In this document: piece by piece, positions 1-10,910 of the stretch
Layout of the letters: every line of letters begins with the position of its first letter
How positions within the stretch are numbered: the stretch's first letter is position 1
NCBI GenBank assembly: GCA_003116875.1
Contig: BCKT01000002.1
Location: 620,001-684,000, forward strand
Direction: 5' to 3'
Origin: Takashimella koratensis
Taxonomy: Eukaryota; Basidiomycota; Tremellomycetes; Trichosporonales; Tetragoniomycetaceae
Length of the DNA stretch: 64,000 nucleotides
The notes under the pieces: model-generated
What the model was told of the DNA's origin: nothing
The model's database searches: none
Seen by the model: only the letters and a program-made list of their open reading frames with translations
Translations under genes and position numbers: made by a program

Positions 1-849
1 TGAGAGCTGCCTCCTGAGCTTGGTCGGGGGGACAACGTTGGGCCCAGTGACAACGATCCCAATGGTCCACTTCCTCCTCCACCTCCAGTACTACCGCCGC
101 CCCCACCTGTTCTGCTCGTTGTGGACTCTGAGAACCCCGACCCACCTCCCGACCCACCTCCCAGACCCCGCGCGCCCGCCGGCTCCGCAGTCAAATCCGA
201 GATCAGGCTCGCATACGTCGGGTTCTCGAACCGCCGCGTGTGATGTTCCAGCGCCGTCTTGAGTAACAGCGACGTGAGCTCTGGAGGGAGGTCGAGAGGG
301 AGTGACTCGTATGATGTTCTCAGGGACTTGAGGGAAGTCATCTCGGATGTCTTGTCAGGGGACATGACATCGAGGAGGTACAGCCAGACCTCCTGAACGA
401 TTGAGTAGGTTAGAGGTCAAGTCAGTCTCAGTGATACAGAGACAGCTAGAAGATGTTTATCAAACTCACTCCTCGGACCCTAGCGGCGATCCCATTCTTG
501 GCAAGTTCCTGTAACCGATCCACTTGCACATGTTGTTCCGCCGTGAGCAGCTGTTTCCATATCAGTATCCTTATCCGTCTCTTCACATATTGTTGAGCCC
601 TCCTACCACATCCCCTCTGTCATGCTCAACGCCCAACGCTCATCACTCCTCTCCCTACCACGTCAAATCGGCCAGACTCATCTCTTCATTGCAACTCACC
701 TCGACGAAATCCTGTAGGTGCGCGCTCATCTCGACGTGAGCGATGAGCTTGGTCTCACGAGCTCGTATGAATGCGCAATCTTCGATGTTACTCCGCGAAC
801 TTGACTGTTGTGCAGCTGAAGCAGGAGAGCTGATATTGCCCCTGCGGTG
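1..849 (-). CDS. TBC-domain (Rab-GAP) protein, N-terminal part, runs off the window
   Basis: Three minus-strand coding blocks read together. Block 1 starts after an acceptor near 849 and ends with residues LQDFVE before a GTGAGT donor near 700. Block 2 covers about 554-470 and contains LAKNGIAARVRG. Block 3 opens with EVWLYLLDVM near 390 and runs past position 1. The string GIAARVRG-EVWLYLLDVM, interrupted by an intron, is the typical opening of a TBC domain, which stimulates GTP hydrolysis by Rab GTPases in membrane traffic. A Gly/Ser-rich low-complexity segment follows at about 180-1. The family resembles fungal Oca5-type TBC proteins, but that assignment is inference. The start codon is unresolved: an ATG at 901 is out of frame with block 1 unless an extra short intron is removed. 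The gene is divergent from the one at 1022. Confidence 0.68.
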
Positions 850-1021
850 CTGTAGATAGATATTGTTGACGTTGGTCCAAGTGCTTGATTCCGACTGTCA
901 TGTTGTCGAGAGGCGTTGCCACGTGCGCACCACGTGGTCTGCAAACATCCACCCAGTTCCCAAAAAAAAGTCTGAACAGCAGCTCTCAAGTCATTTGTCA
1001 TTTGTACCAACCCATACCGCT

Positions 1022-1541
1022 ATGCCCTCTCCACAACCGCCGGTCTCTTCAGACGCACCTCGTCAGTCCCCTTCGTCGTCGTCCACCTCTCAGCCACGGC
1101 GACCACTCCAACCCCGCCAACCACTTCAACCTCCACCCACCGCTTCCAGCTCTCGTTCCGTACCGACTCGAACACCTTCCGGCCGGGTCGTCTATTCCTC
1201 TTCTCCAAACCAACCTGTCGCTCCTAACCCTCGGTCCAAGTCCATTGTCGATTCTTTCCGCTGTACGTTGGATTATCTCCTCTACCTTCTCAAAATCTCC
1301 TTCTCGTCATTTCGTCGACTCGGCTCCTATTATTCCACCATCGGACACCTTCTAACCCCCTTACACGTCGCTAACACCTTCAGCGCTGTCGCCAAATCAG
1401 CGGATACTTGTCGGTCTCGCGATTGGCGCATGTGGTTTCGCGGGTCTATACTTTGATCGACTGGTGCCCCCTGCTGCGGAAGGGAGCAAAGAGGAGCAAG
1501 TGGCGCATGTCGCGATCCGCGTTGTCGACAAGCCGCGATAG
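1022..1541 (+). CDS. Small single-pass membrane protein with Ser/Pro-rich N-terminus
   Basis: Two exons, 1022-1262 and 1384-1541, join in phase across a 121-nt intron (GTACGT...TTCAG) to give 132 residues. Residues 1-80 are Ser/Pro/Gln/Arg-rich and probably disordered. Exon 2 supplies one hydrophobic helix, RILVGLAIGACGFAGLYF, then a short polar tail ending VVDKPR. This layout fits a single-pass or near-tail-anchored membrane protein with a small C-terminal tail. I do not recognise a family. The splice model is supported because only this acceptor keeps the hydrophobic helix in frame. It lies divergent to the TBC gene and is followed after about 200 bp by the 3' end of a minus-strand membrane protein gene. 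Confidence 0.6.
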
Positions 1542-1746
1542 GTGGCTGGGGATAGTGGTTTGAGGGGAGGTTCACGACCATCTGCTATCCTTTTGGAATT
1601 TGCTATCGATGAGCTCGCTCATTGTTGTGACTACCATGCATTGACACACTACAAGCGAAGAAAGACGAAACCAAGGGCTCAAAGGCCAAACAACTGTGGT
1701 ATTACCATTACTCCTTTAAGCTATATCCCGATTCCTCTAACCTTTC

Positions 1747-3355
1747 TCATATCCTCCCCCACCGCGGCGCCTCGCCGGTGAGCCGGTAATAACTCGGCAA
1801 CCAAGTACTCTGCAGCCCGCTCCCGTTTGTATTTGATCGCTGGAGATGTGCCTGGGCTCGGCCTAGGTTTTGACGCGGGGAGGAGAGGTACTCGGCCGAT
1901 GAGGATGATGGGGCCGCGGTGGCTAGTGTGAATCGAGGAGGAGGAGAGGTCGGGATTGGGTGAGTCTGGGCGAGGGATTGGGATTGAGATTGGGATTGGA
2001 GCAAGAGTTGTGATTGAGCATATGCTTGGGCTGGGGTTTGAGGTGATGTTCGTGGTTCGGTCTGAGACTGTGATTGAGAATGCGGAGAAGGTCCCGGGCC
2101 GACTCGTCGCGATGGCATATCGTATTCAGTTTGGAGAGGGTGAACTCGGCCGTCGGCGGAAACCGGCTGGTTGGGCGAGAACGAAGGCGGTTCTATCCCC
2201 ATTCGCCTTAGTCCTTCCTCGTAGGTGATCATGACGACGCTACTTGGTCTATCTCCCGAATCTCTTCGTGCCACCTGCACCTCTCCGGCAGGTACTGGTG
2301 TCGCTGTGGATGTGGATGTGGGTCCCAACGCGGGAGCTGGTGGTGATCTCCCTGGAGAGTTCTTCTTCAATCTCCCTCTTGAACCGGGTGACTGTCCGGA
2401 TCCTGGCGAGTTCACCGTCTCCCCCGTCCCTGCCGACCTAACCAACGGCGACCCCGACAGTCCCGCCCCTCCTGAGGCTATACCAGGACTCCCGTGCGTT
2501 CCTGGTATCTGTCCCGGGCGTGAACTCACGCTCGACGGAGGAGTCTTTGAGGACGCGTGGGATGTCGAGTGTTTCAGGAGGTATGGGTTCGATGGGTCGA
2601 TTGAGATCTCGATACGCTCTGGACCGTGTCGGTTGGATGGGTCAGCGTGACCGGTGTGGTTCGGGGAGTTGTGGGAGTGGGAACGGGAGTGAGAATGAGA
2701 GTGAGATGGGAGTCGGTGGGAGTGGCGAGAGTGGCGACGGAGTAAGTGAACGGTCGTGGCGATGAGGACGACTAGGATGGCGAGACCAGCACATGCGATG
2801 GCGACGATCTCGACTGAGAGGAGTTGGCGTCGGTGTCAGTCGTTGCTTAAAATGTGGGAAAAGGGGGGGGGGGGGGGNNNNNNNNNNNNNNNNNNNNNNN
2901 NNNNNNNNNNNNNNGGGAGTCCAAGACGAGGAGGTGTGGTACTTTGACTCACTAGGTTGGAGAGTAAAGTCCCGCTTGACGAGTAAGCGTACTCGTGTCC
3001 CTCCGTCCTCACCCGCGACGACCATATCGCGTGCGAGTGGGCGATTGGGCACCACCAGTATCTCTGGTCTACCCGTTTCCCGCAGATCGATCTTCCTCCC
3101 TTCTGCACAAAGACGGTGTGCTTGGTTGTTTGGCGTCGGGGTCTGGAGAGGGTCACTGGGGCATATCTCCCGGTCGGTAGGGGGTAGGTCGTTAGGAGAG
3201 AGGAGTGAGTGATGGTAGACGGTCAACGGTGGTGGCGGTAGCGGCGGTGGTGGCGAGGAATGGACGGTGAGCGAAGACGAGGCGACAATAGTTGAGCTAT
3301 CCAATGGTCGTGCACGATGAAGGGGTCGCTTCAAATCGTCGATACCACCTACCAA
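1747..3355 (-). CDS. Single-pass membrane protein with long Ser/Pro/Gln-rich tail; interrupted by an assembly gap
   Basis: The well-supported part is the minus-strand frame from about 2830 to the stop at 1747. A hydrophobic helix (VEIVAIACAGLAILVVLIA) is followed by a His/Arg/Ser-rich juxtamembrane stretch, then about 330 residues of Ser/Pro/Gln-rich sequence with SQSQ repeats. The upstream exon (about 3040-2960, ending FTLQP before GTGAGT) appears to join it across an intron that contains a poly-C run and 37 Ns, in phase as QP-I-E-I-V. The part before that, up to 3355, is an open frame of doubtful quality and may include introns. The true start is unknown and could lie further upstream. The shape resembles fungal surface sensors or adhesins with a disordered cytoplasmic tail. 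No enzyme domain is visible. Confidence 0.5.
2863..2914. other. Assembly gap at a homopolymer: G15 followed by 37 N
   Basis: A run of 15 G (2863-2877) leads directly into 37 undetermined bases (2878-2914). On the minus strand this lies in the inferred intron just before the transmembrane exon. The gap was probably caused by a long G/C homopolymer like those at 15714 and 35331, so the true length is unknown. Confidence 0.95.
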
Positions 3356-4665
3356 GTTCCCCCCTGGGACGTATTGCCTTGTGGTAGTAGATGGCTAGAG
3401 TTCCCGAACTCTCACACTCCTCGCCGAGAGTGTTCTACCCCGTGCCCTGGGTGCTAGATCCTAGGTCGAACGAGCTGGAAAGGGTATAGTCACGACGGGG
3501 TTGTGGTTGTTGAGTATCGTGCGATTGACAGTCCCATGGGGAGGTGAAAACCTCCTCTCTCCACCGGGCATCCCTACATCCCTACCTCCTCTCCCCTCTT
3601 GCTCCTCCCCTCTGTCCTCTGTCCTCCCTCCTCTGTCCTCCCTCCTCTCCCCTTTTCCCTATGTCTATCATTCCCCACTCACATCCACCCATCCCCCATC
3701 TCACCCGCTGCCAATCCGCCTTGGACCTGTCCCACTTATCGTTGCTTTGTCTTTCCCCCCGCTGTCCCTCCCTCCCTCCTTATTATTCACCTTTGACCAC
3801 CCACCGCGTCTCAAAGGAGCATACAGGGGTGGGCAGGGAGAAGGGAGAGGGGAGAGGACAGGGTAAGCCGACTGTTGTAAGGTGTCGGGGAGGTTCAGTG
3901 GTAAAGCAAGCGACGGGGGGGTCGTCGCCATTGGCCAATCTCCTCTCACTCTATCTGCCCCACCTTGAAGTCGTGCCGCCCCCGGCGCTTCCCGCGGCAT
4001 GAGAGGCGAGAGCGACAGACGAGAGCCCGAGATAGAGTAAGCGACGACGTCGACTCGACCCCTTGTTATGAGAATGAAAGGATTGAATCCCTTTGTTGTC
4101 CGACTACCCCAGCTGCCTTTCGCTTCACCCCTCTGTCCCCATATCTGTCTCGGTGAGTCTTGCTGGACTGGCTCCCACTGGTCTTGGAGGATACGTTGGC
4201 ACCTCACACGAAGGGAGAGGACCGTCGACCACCGTCGGCGTCGGGACCGGCCCATCCTCCCATCTTCGTCTGCGCCCCTATCTTGAGGCGTTTAGCTCGG
4301 GAAATCAGTTTAAAGGACAAGGGACCTGGATACGGCCGATCGAACGGATCGATCGGATCCAGCGGGCCGGCGTAGGAAGGTAGGCGGGTAGCGGCAGGAA
4401 GGTAGGTGATCTAGATACATAACATGGGGGCCTAGGATTTCAAGAGATACGGGAAACGAGATGACAGTCGGTGAGAAAAGTGAGCTGAAACGAAACGAAA
4501 CGGAATGAAGCGGAACGGGACACGAGTTCAATTGTCCTTTCAATCACTCGGGAACATAGATTGGAAAGGTGTCGAGGGGGGAGTAGGTTTAGACCAGGGG
4601 TACGATGGACGATGAGAGTTGGTTGCCGTCGTTACCCTTTCAACCTAGATTACCCAGCTGTCATC
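3356..4665. other. Intergenic, pyrimidine-rich, no gene supported
   Basis: About 1.3 kb. The block 3560-3790 is strongly C/T-rich (CCTCTGTCCTCC-like repeats). A 16-base string near 3892 resembles a tRNA A-box, but no matching anticodon arm or B-box follows. All open frames are low-complexity. The C/T-rich block could be promoter DNA of the minus-strand gene ending at 1747, if that gene starts further upstream than annotated. Confidence 0.5.
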
Positions 4666-6089
4666 TTACAAAGTGACAGCTGCGGCACCGACGAGGGAGC
4701 CAGCGACGGCGACTGCAGCGACTGCGAAGGGTGCAACGGACCAAGCGACGCGAGTGCCGGAAGACTTGGATGCCGATGCCGAGGCAGCTGAAGACGATGC
4801 GGCGGCTCCCGAGGTGGTAGCGATAGTCGAGGGAGAAGCCTCTGTGACAAGTTAGTATAGACCGAGAGTGAATATTTGGGGGGTCTGGGAGATTTGAGAT
4901 CTGGATATGGGTATGATTCAACTTACGGAGGAAGGAAGCGCCGCACTGCGATGAGAGTGCAGAGGCGATGGTGGTGTTGGCAACGGTAGCGTTGGCCTTG
5001 ACGACCTCGTAGTAGATTCTGTCATAGCCAGTTAGTCACGAGGATTGACAGAATAGTTGTGGAGGGTAAAGCCGAAGAACGGGCTTGAGGCCATCACTTA
5101 CCCCTGGACACAGCCGGTGCAGAGGTTGCCGGTAGCAAACGCCGTCTCGAGAGACGAAATGCTCGACTGGTCCCCTGCGAGCAAAGAGGACAAGGACGAG
5201 ATGGTGATGTTGGTGTTCGTATCAGTCTGCACCGTGTTGAGGGTATCGGTCACACAGTAGTCTCCGGTCCTACACGTGCGAGTCAGTGAACCCATTCCTT
5301 GTGTTCACAGTCTACCCAAGCTAGTGCAAGTCATTACTCACGTCGAGTTCTTGGAACATGCCGCCGCGTAAACCTCGGGGTAGAATTCAATGATAGTGAG
5401 CAAACCCTCGACTTCAGCGGCGTTAGTCCCGCCGCCAGAGATGTCGGAGGAGCATGACGAGTTGAGTGACGAGGCGGCGGAGGAGAGAGTCGAGTTGGAG
5501 CAAGTGGGTGTGGAGGAGGAGCAGAGCGAGGTGAGGTAGGTGTTCAAGTCGGAGACGATGGAGCCCGAGTCCTAGGTTGGGTTATGAGTGTGAGTTGCGT
5601 TGGCGAAGGCGAGGGAGGAAGAGGAGGATGAGTAGGGAAAGTAGGAGGAGAAGAGGATAAGTGAGTGAGTGAGGTGGATGAGGAGGGAGTTGCTCACAGA
5701 GAGAACAGGGAGGAGGCTGGTGAGTTGGAGACACGAGCCGAGACTACCAAGTGCCAACGCAGCGAGCTCGGTCGTGCACCCACTGAAGGGAATTAGCGTC
5801 GCTCTTGGCAGACAGCAGTGATGACAGTGATGGAGGCTCTACCAGCGAGCGTAGGATACAGCTAACGATGAAATGACTTACGTTGAGAGGCTGTGCATGA
5901 GACGTGGAAGGACCAAAGGAAGGGAGGAGTTAGCTAGGTCTAGAGAAGTAGCATTTGGCCGACGCCGACCAGGCTTGGTAATGACGGAGACGCAAGTAGT
6001 GGTGTGGGTGGGAGGTGTACTGTGGAAGAGGTCACTCACGCCTGGGCCGAAGCGGCGAGGGTAGCGAGAGCGACGAAACGAGTCAACAT
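4666..6089 (-). CDS. Secreted Cys-containing protein with GPI-type C-terminus (DUF7729-like)
   Basis: Seven exons (6089-6040, 5890-5882, 5782-5698, 5571-5342, 5269-5102, 5018-4927, 4841-4666) total 810 nt, 269 residues. It begins with a signal peptide (MLTRFVALATLAASAQA). The body has regularly spaced cysteines (CTTEL, LGSCLQL, SLCSSS, PTCSN, SSCSSD, AAACSKN, DYCVTD, LCTGC, QCGASF) and N-glycosylation sequons. The C-terminus has a Ser/Ala-rich stalk and a final hydrophobic helix ending AAAVTL, as expected for a GPI anchor signal. The second exon is only 9 nt, supplies Leu-Ser-Thr and is flanked by good splice sites. The family assignment is from memory of fungal secreted proteins with this cysteine spacing; function is unknown, probably wall or surface associated. 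Confidence 0.8.
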
Positions 6090-7148
6090 GGTGAGTGCGG
6101 TAGCCGAGGTAGAGGTAGAGGTAGTGAAGGGGTTGCCGATGAGTTGAAACGTTGCAGTAGAGTCTCTGCTTTTCTGTGATCCGTGTAAGATGTTGCTGCG
6201 GGCAACTATGCGGTGTTTCTCTGTGTCTGTCTGTGTATGAGGGTGTGGAAATAGCCAAGGACAAGTTGAGTTTTGACTGCGCCAATTGTGCAGTGGGTCG
6301 ATGGAGAGGTAACCGGAGTAAAGTGGGTCGATCGACAAGTAGGCAATGAATGGATCTTGTGTTTGGGGAGTAAAGTGGAGGAGGGTTTGAGGGTGTAAGG
6401 AGGGTGAAGAGAAATGATGAGAGATGTATGTATGTATATAGAGATGGAGATGGAGATGGAGAGATGACTACGGCGTCGATGACGAGCGTTGGTCGTGGTG
6501 AACGCGGGGCCTTTGCAGGTCAGCGCCGGTCAGGGATGCCAAGGAGTGCAAGGAGGGCAAGGGGGACAGGAAGGGCAGAGGTAAGGGTATGGCTGAGCTC
6601 TGAGACAGACGGAGACGGGGTAGCCTGTGGACTGGACTCGGACACACTCTGCAGACTGCCAGGATTCGAGGACGTCACTACCAAGCCCGACTTCCTGAAC
6701 CAGTCCCATTCCCCCCGAAAACCGGTGCACACGTCGTCCGCAGCGACGTCACGTGGGGATCACTGTGACACCCTCTTTTCGCTGCGTCTCCTGGCGGCGA
6801 TTGAGTGGCGAGAAAGCAAGCATACATCCACTCAAAGCACAACGACCACTTTCAATCTCGACTAGCATTGCCCCACTCTCCCGACTCCCTAACCCTCCAC
6901 TCCCTAGGTATGGTGGTAGCGTCATATCCCAAGATCCAGCTGCATAATGTACAAGATTGCATTTGCGTAAACAGGCGCAATCAGACCAGTCAATGTCGTC
7001 GTCGTTGTCGATGTCGTTACTGTTGGTCGTGGGATGATGTGTGACGTGGGATCTATGATAAAAGTACAGTATACGACAAACACTCTCGCAACTCTCAGTC
7101 TTCTCCTTCTGACCCCAGACAATCCTCATCAGCCACTGGGATCGTGGC
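6090..7148. other. Intergenic between the GPI-type gene start and the OCH1-like gene stop
   Basis: About 1.06 kb containing the promoter of the minus-strand secreted-protein gene. It holds a few short GAGATG direct repeats near 6443-6463. Open frames here are low-complexity and lack splice or family support. No RNA gene was seen. Confidence 0.45.
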
Positions 7149-9225
7149 TCAATCAAAGTTTAATACCTCTCTCTCCATCTCCTGTTCAAGCTGTCTTTCC
7201 CGCTCTTCCTCTACCTCCTTGCGCTTCTTCTCCTCTTCCTGAGCTTGGATCGCCGGATCCTCGGCCCTCCATCGTCCGCTGAACCCATGGAAGACCGCCG
7301 CCCAATCTCGTTGGGGTTCGTCCGAGAATGGCGAGATGGACGAGTACGATCCGGCCGGCAGGATTCTGTGATCGTGTCAGTTCACAGGGCGATAGGTTCG
7401 GAGCGATGGCAGCCATGAGAATCCTTCGTCAATGTCATGTCCTCAAGAGGTGGGTTCACTCACAAGACGTCACCGACCCGAATAGGAGTCTTCTGGTGGA
7501 TCAAGTCGTCTGGCGAAAACCCCCATCGTGCCAGAAGGTACCGATACACTGCGTCTGTGCTACTTGGTGTCAACTGTATCCTCACCAACTCTACTCCATC
7601 CTACTCCATCCTACTCACAAGACACCAGGTCCCGTCCACTCAAGCTGTGTGTGAACCTCATCAGCACCCGACTCTCTACCCTTCACCCTTCCCTAAGCCC
7701 CGTTTCGACTCACCGCATTCTCAACCTCTCCGTTCCGTGACTCGCGTTCCACCGCCTCGGTCTTACGTAGCGCTTGTCCCAGAGCATCAAGAAACACCGG
7801 GTGTCCTGGTCTTGCCATGAACGTCCACTGAGTGATCTGGACAGCTCGACTTAGCCCGATCTCGCGCTGGCACTATTCAGCTAAACCCTTACGTTTAACC
7901 CAAGGATTAAAGAGAAGACGGCGATGGATCTACTTACCCAATTGTCCCATCCGAAATCAATAGCGTCCGACTCGACGCTGATCACGAGACCAGGAGGTCC
8001 AGTCATTCGTTCGTCCGTTGCCGTTTCGTACGCCGACGATCCTCGTGTCCCCTCGATCTCTGCTGACTCGGAAGCCGAACCGGAGAAGCGGGAAGAGGAC
8101 AAGGAGAGCAAGCGCGAGAGGTGATTAAGGAGCGGTGGGGTCCTGTCCTCGTGTGGGTATCCCCAGTCGTCGGCACGTATGATAGGGGCGGCTGAGGTTT
8201 GTCAGGTAGACACGGGCTTGGCCTGAAGACGCGTTTAGAGCTGAACTCACTATCGCTATCTGTGTAGATCCCGCCGTCCGCCAACATAGCCATGTACCTA
8301 AATCCCGTGAGCTTGTGTCTAGTCCCTCCCGTCTCTCCCGTCTCACACCATCCTCGATCTCTGCCTTGACTCACCTAAACACATCCGTCTTTAGCACCTG
8401 TCTCGGCAACCTCTTCCAAACCTCCTCCGCTCTCGTTCCTCCAAACCTCTCCTTCACCCATCCTCTCAACGCCTCATCATCAAAGTACCTAATCTCCCAA
8501 TCCGGCATGATCTCCGACCACCTCTTAAACTCCTCGGGCAGATCGTCCACGTCGGTGTGTTTGTCCGTTGTTATGATGTGTTTAGGGCACGGCGGGAGAG
8601 GGGAAGAAGGGAGGCGGAGGTTGAGGCGGGACAGTAAAGGCGTGAGGAAAGAGTGTGAGGGTGAGTTGGAGCTGGATGAGTCGAGGAGGGAAGAGGTTGG
8701 GTCAAAGTACTCGTGGTAGATTGATAAAAGGGACAAAGTGTAAGCCGACAACGAGAGGTCTGAACGGTCACCCATGTGTAAGCCGTAATCCGGATACCGC
8801 TCAAAGTCTTGAGCAGCAACAACGTCGTCTAAGAAGGCGGCGCCGTAGTCTTCCAGGTCGGGAACAGTGACGATGTCGACGCGGCCTGAACTGACGCCTT
8901 CGTTGGAGCTACTACTGCCGCTGCTGGATAGACTAGAAACGCTGGACCAGCCAAACCAGCTCTTGAGTCTTTCAGCTGTACTCGGGTTATTCGTATCCCA
9001 GATATCCACACCGATCTCGTTCTCCGCCTCGAGCTTGTCCCCGTTCACGGGAAGGTAATCTGGGTAGGTAGACCCAGACCCAGACCCAGAGTGCCATGGT
9101 CGGGCGGTGGGGTCGGATACCTCGCCGGCCGAGTAGCGGAGGTACAGAGGGATAGTGACTGCTGGGACCCCGATGAGGGCGAGGGCTGTGAGCCTGACCC
9201 GTGCAAAGGGGCTGTTGGCGAGCAT
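7149..9225 (-). CDS. OCH1-like glycosyltransferase (DXD sugar-binding family)
   Basis: Seven exons (9225-8375, 8297-8251, 8191-7938, 7866-7714, 7644-7619, 7559-7464, 7365-7149) give 547 residues. It is a type II Golgi enzyme: a short N-terminus, a signal anchor (LTALALIGVPAVTIPLYL), a Ser-rich stem, then the catalytic domain. Family hallmarks are PKHIITTDK, FRYMAMLADGGIYTDSDT with the metal/nucleotide-sugar DSD motif, SVESDAIDFGWDNW, ITQWTFMARPGHPVF, EWTGPGVFTDAVYRYL and LPAGSYSSISPFSDE. The family transfers mannose or related sugars in N-glycan outer-chain or glycolipid synthesis; the exact acceptor cannot be told from sequence. A Glu/Arg-rich coiled tail ends the protein. Several exons are very short (26 and 47 nt), and the DSD motif is split by an intron. 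Confidence 0.9.
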
Positions 9226-9286
9226 CTACCGAGCGAGAGGGAGGGATAGCAGGATAAGAGGGACGAGGGAGAGGTTATAGTAGACG

Positions 9287-9353
9287 GTGGACAGTGGACA
9301 GTGGACAGTGGGCAGGGGGCAGGGGACAGGGGACAGGGGGCAGCAGGCAGTGG
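9287..9353. repeat. Imperfect GTGGACA / GGGGACA tandem repeat
   Basis: Tandem copies of a 7-nt unit (GTGGACA, drifting to GGGCAGG and GGGGACA) lie 60-130 bp upstream of the OCH1-like start codon. The other strand is C/T-rich, as is common in fungal core promoters. Confidence 0.75.
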
Positions 9354-10570
9354 AGAGAGGAGAGAGGACAGAGGCAGCCGCTGTGACATGATGCATCAAG
9401 CAAAGGTGCAGGTGGGTGTCTCGCATCCGCACCGCAGTGACCGGGTAGCCGCAGTGACCTGTGACAGGGTGAATGTTTGATGTGCAACAGGGATGGGATG
9501 TACGACTACTACTACGACTACGTGACGACTACGATTCGCAGCAGTAGTAGTAGTAGTGCACCTTACACCTTACAGCACAACCGCCCTCCACCCTGCCTCC
9601 ACCCCTTCCACCCTCCAGCCTAGCGCGAGTTTGTAGAGCCAGGGGTCCAGGGATTCACCAAAACTCACCCTCACAGTTAACCCCGCATCCGATCCGACAC
9701 TCACTCACACGTGACTCTTTTCTCCTCCACCATCCCACACGGGCGACTCTTTTCTCCTCGGCGCTGACTGATGAACAATCTGACTGATTGACAGAGCGAC
9801 GAGCGACAGAGTCACAGAGCTGCGATCAACTACGCCCGCGGTAGATGAGGAGGTGACGCAACCCGGCAAGGAGACCAAGAGCGGGGTTGTGTTGCAAGGA
9901 GTATAGAGAGTAAGGAGTGTGCTACAAGTGCACGCGAGGATTAAAGGAAGGCCTTCTTCACGCGGTGAGATCAGTCGCCGATCAAGAGAAAGGGATATCG
10001 CACACGAGGGAGTAAATGGATCACAAAGAGTGCTACTCATCGCAATGCATACTGTGTCTCGGGCAGGAGTGACCAGGGGGCAGAAGTGGTTAATCCGAGG
10101 GCGAGGTGGGTCACACATAAATGATAAACATCGTACCGTCCAGCTCGGGTCAAAAGATCGGACGACCGAGGATGCCCGGCGGCTAGAGTATGATCCACGC
10201 GACGTGTCCCATGATATTCTGGCGCACTGCTATCGCCACTACTGCTGCTGCCTGATCACTTGGCAGGTCCAGGGATTCACAGGCTCCTCGGTCTCGCTCG
10301 CCCGGTACTGCGACCAGGTCAATGCAGGTGCTGTGCAGGAAATTGGATACATCGTAAACAGCCCGTAGCGGTGGTCTGAATTCGGTCAACTGCGTGGATT
10401 TTTTGACCCTCCGGTTCGACTGCGTCGTCGCCACCCGGATTTAGTCTCGGTCGCCGCCTCGGTCAGTTTTTTTTTTTTTGGCATCCCGCGGGTGGGTTTC
10501 ACAGGCCGCCGGTCGGGTCTCACCGCCTGTCAGCCGAGTCTGCCAGTAAGCTCGCTCGTCTCTAAGCCTG

Positions 10571-10705
10571 CAGTCAGTCACAGAGTCAGAGTCAGTCAGT
10601 GAGTCAGTCAGTCAGTGAGTCAGTGGGTCAGTGGGTCAGTGAGTCTGTGAGTCTGTGAGTCAGTGAGTCAGTGAGTCAGTGAGTCAGTGAGTCAGTGAGT
10701 CAGTC
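10571..10705. repeat. Octamer tandem array (GAGTCAGT)n containing eight TGAGTCA motifs
   Basis: An 8-bp unit GAGTCAGT recurs roughly 16 times with drift to GGGTCAGT and GAGTCTGT; the last six units are perfect. Each perfect junction creates TGAGTCA, the AP-1/Gcn4-type bZIP core, and I count eight exact copies. The array lies 1.35 kb upstream of the OCH1-like start and about 200 bp downstream of the Ser-rich ORF stop. Confidence 0.9.
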
Positions 10706-10910
10706 CATCAGCCAGTCGATACCAGTCCGTGCAATTGTCGCAAGCAATATTCGGCGGCAAGAGTAGTTCACATCGCCATATCCTATGAGCTAATCACAGC
10801 AAAGTCGTGATTGTCAACAGGCAGAGTATTATAATCGTACAAGAGAACCAAAGGTCGTTGCGTCGTTAAGAGGCGTGGTGGTGGTCTATGTGATAGGAGT
10901 GGTGGTGGGA

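Larger units (their letters stand above)
9226..10910. other. Gene-poor interval with several simple repeats
   Basis: About 1.7 kb between the start of the OCH1-like gene and the stop of the Ser-rich ORF. It contains a GGACAGT repeat block next to the OCH1-like start, CTACTA/GTAGTA trinucleotide runs at about 9505-9560, a T11 run near 10466 and the GAGTCAGT array described separately. Open frames are low-complexity and not supported. Confidence 0.5.

Noticed and set aside
3885..3990. Possible tRNA-Gly: A-box-like GGTTCAGTGGTAAAGC
   Set aside because: No consistent anticodon stem, no B-box (GGTTCRANNC) at the right distance and no acceptor-stem pairing.
6404..6865. 153-codon plus-strand frame upstream of the secreted-protein gene
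   Set aside because: Begins in simple GATGGA repeats and has no recognisable domain; probably promoter DNA.
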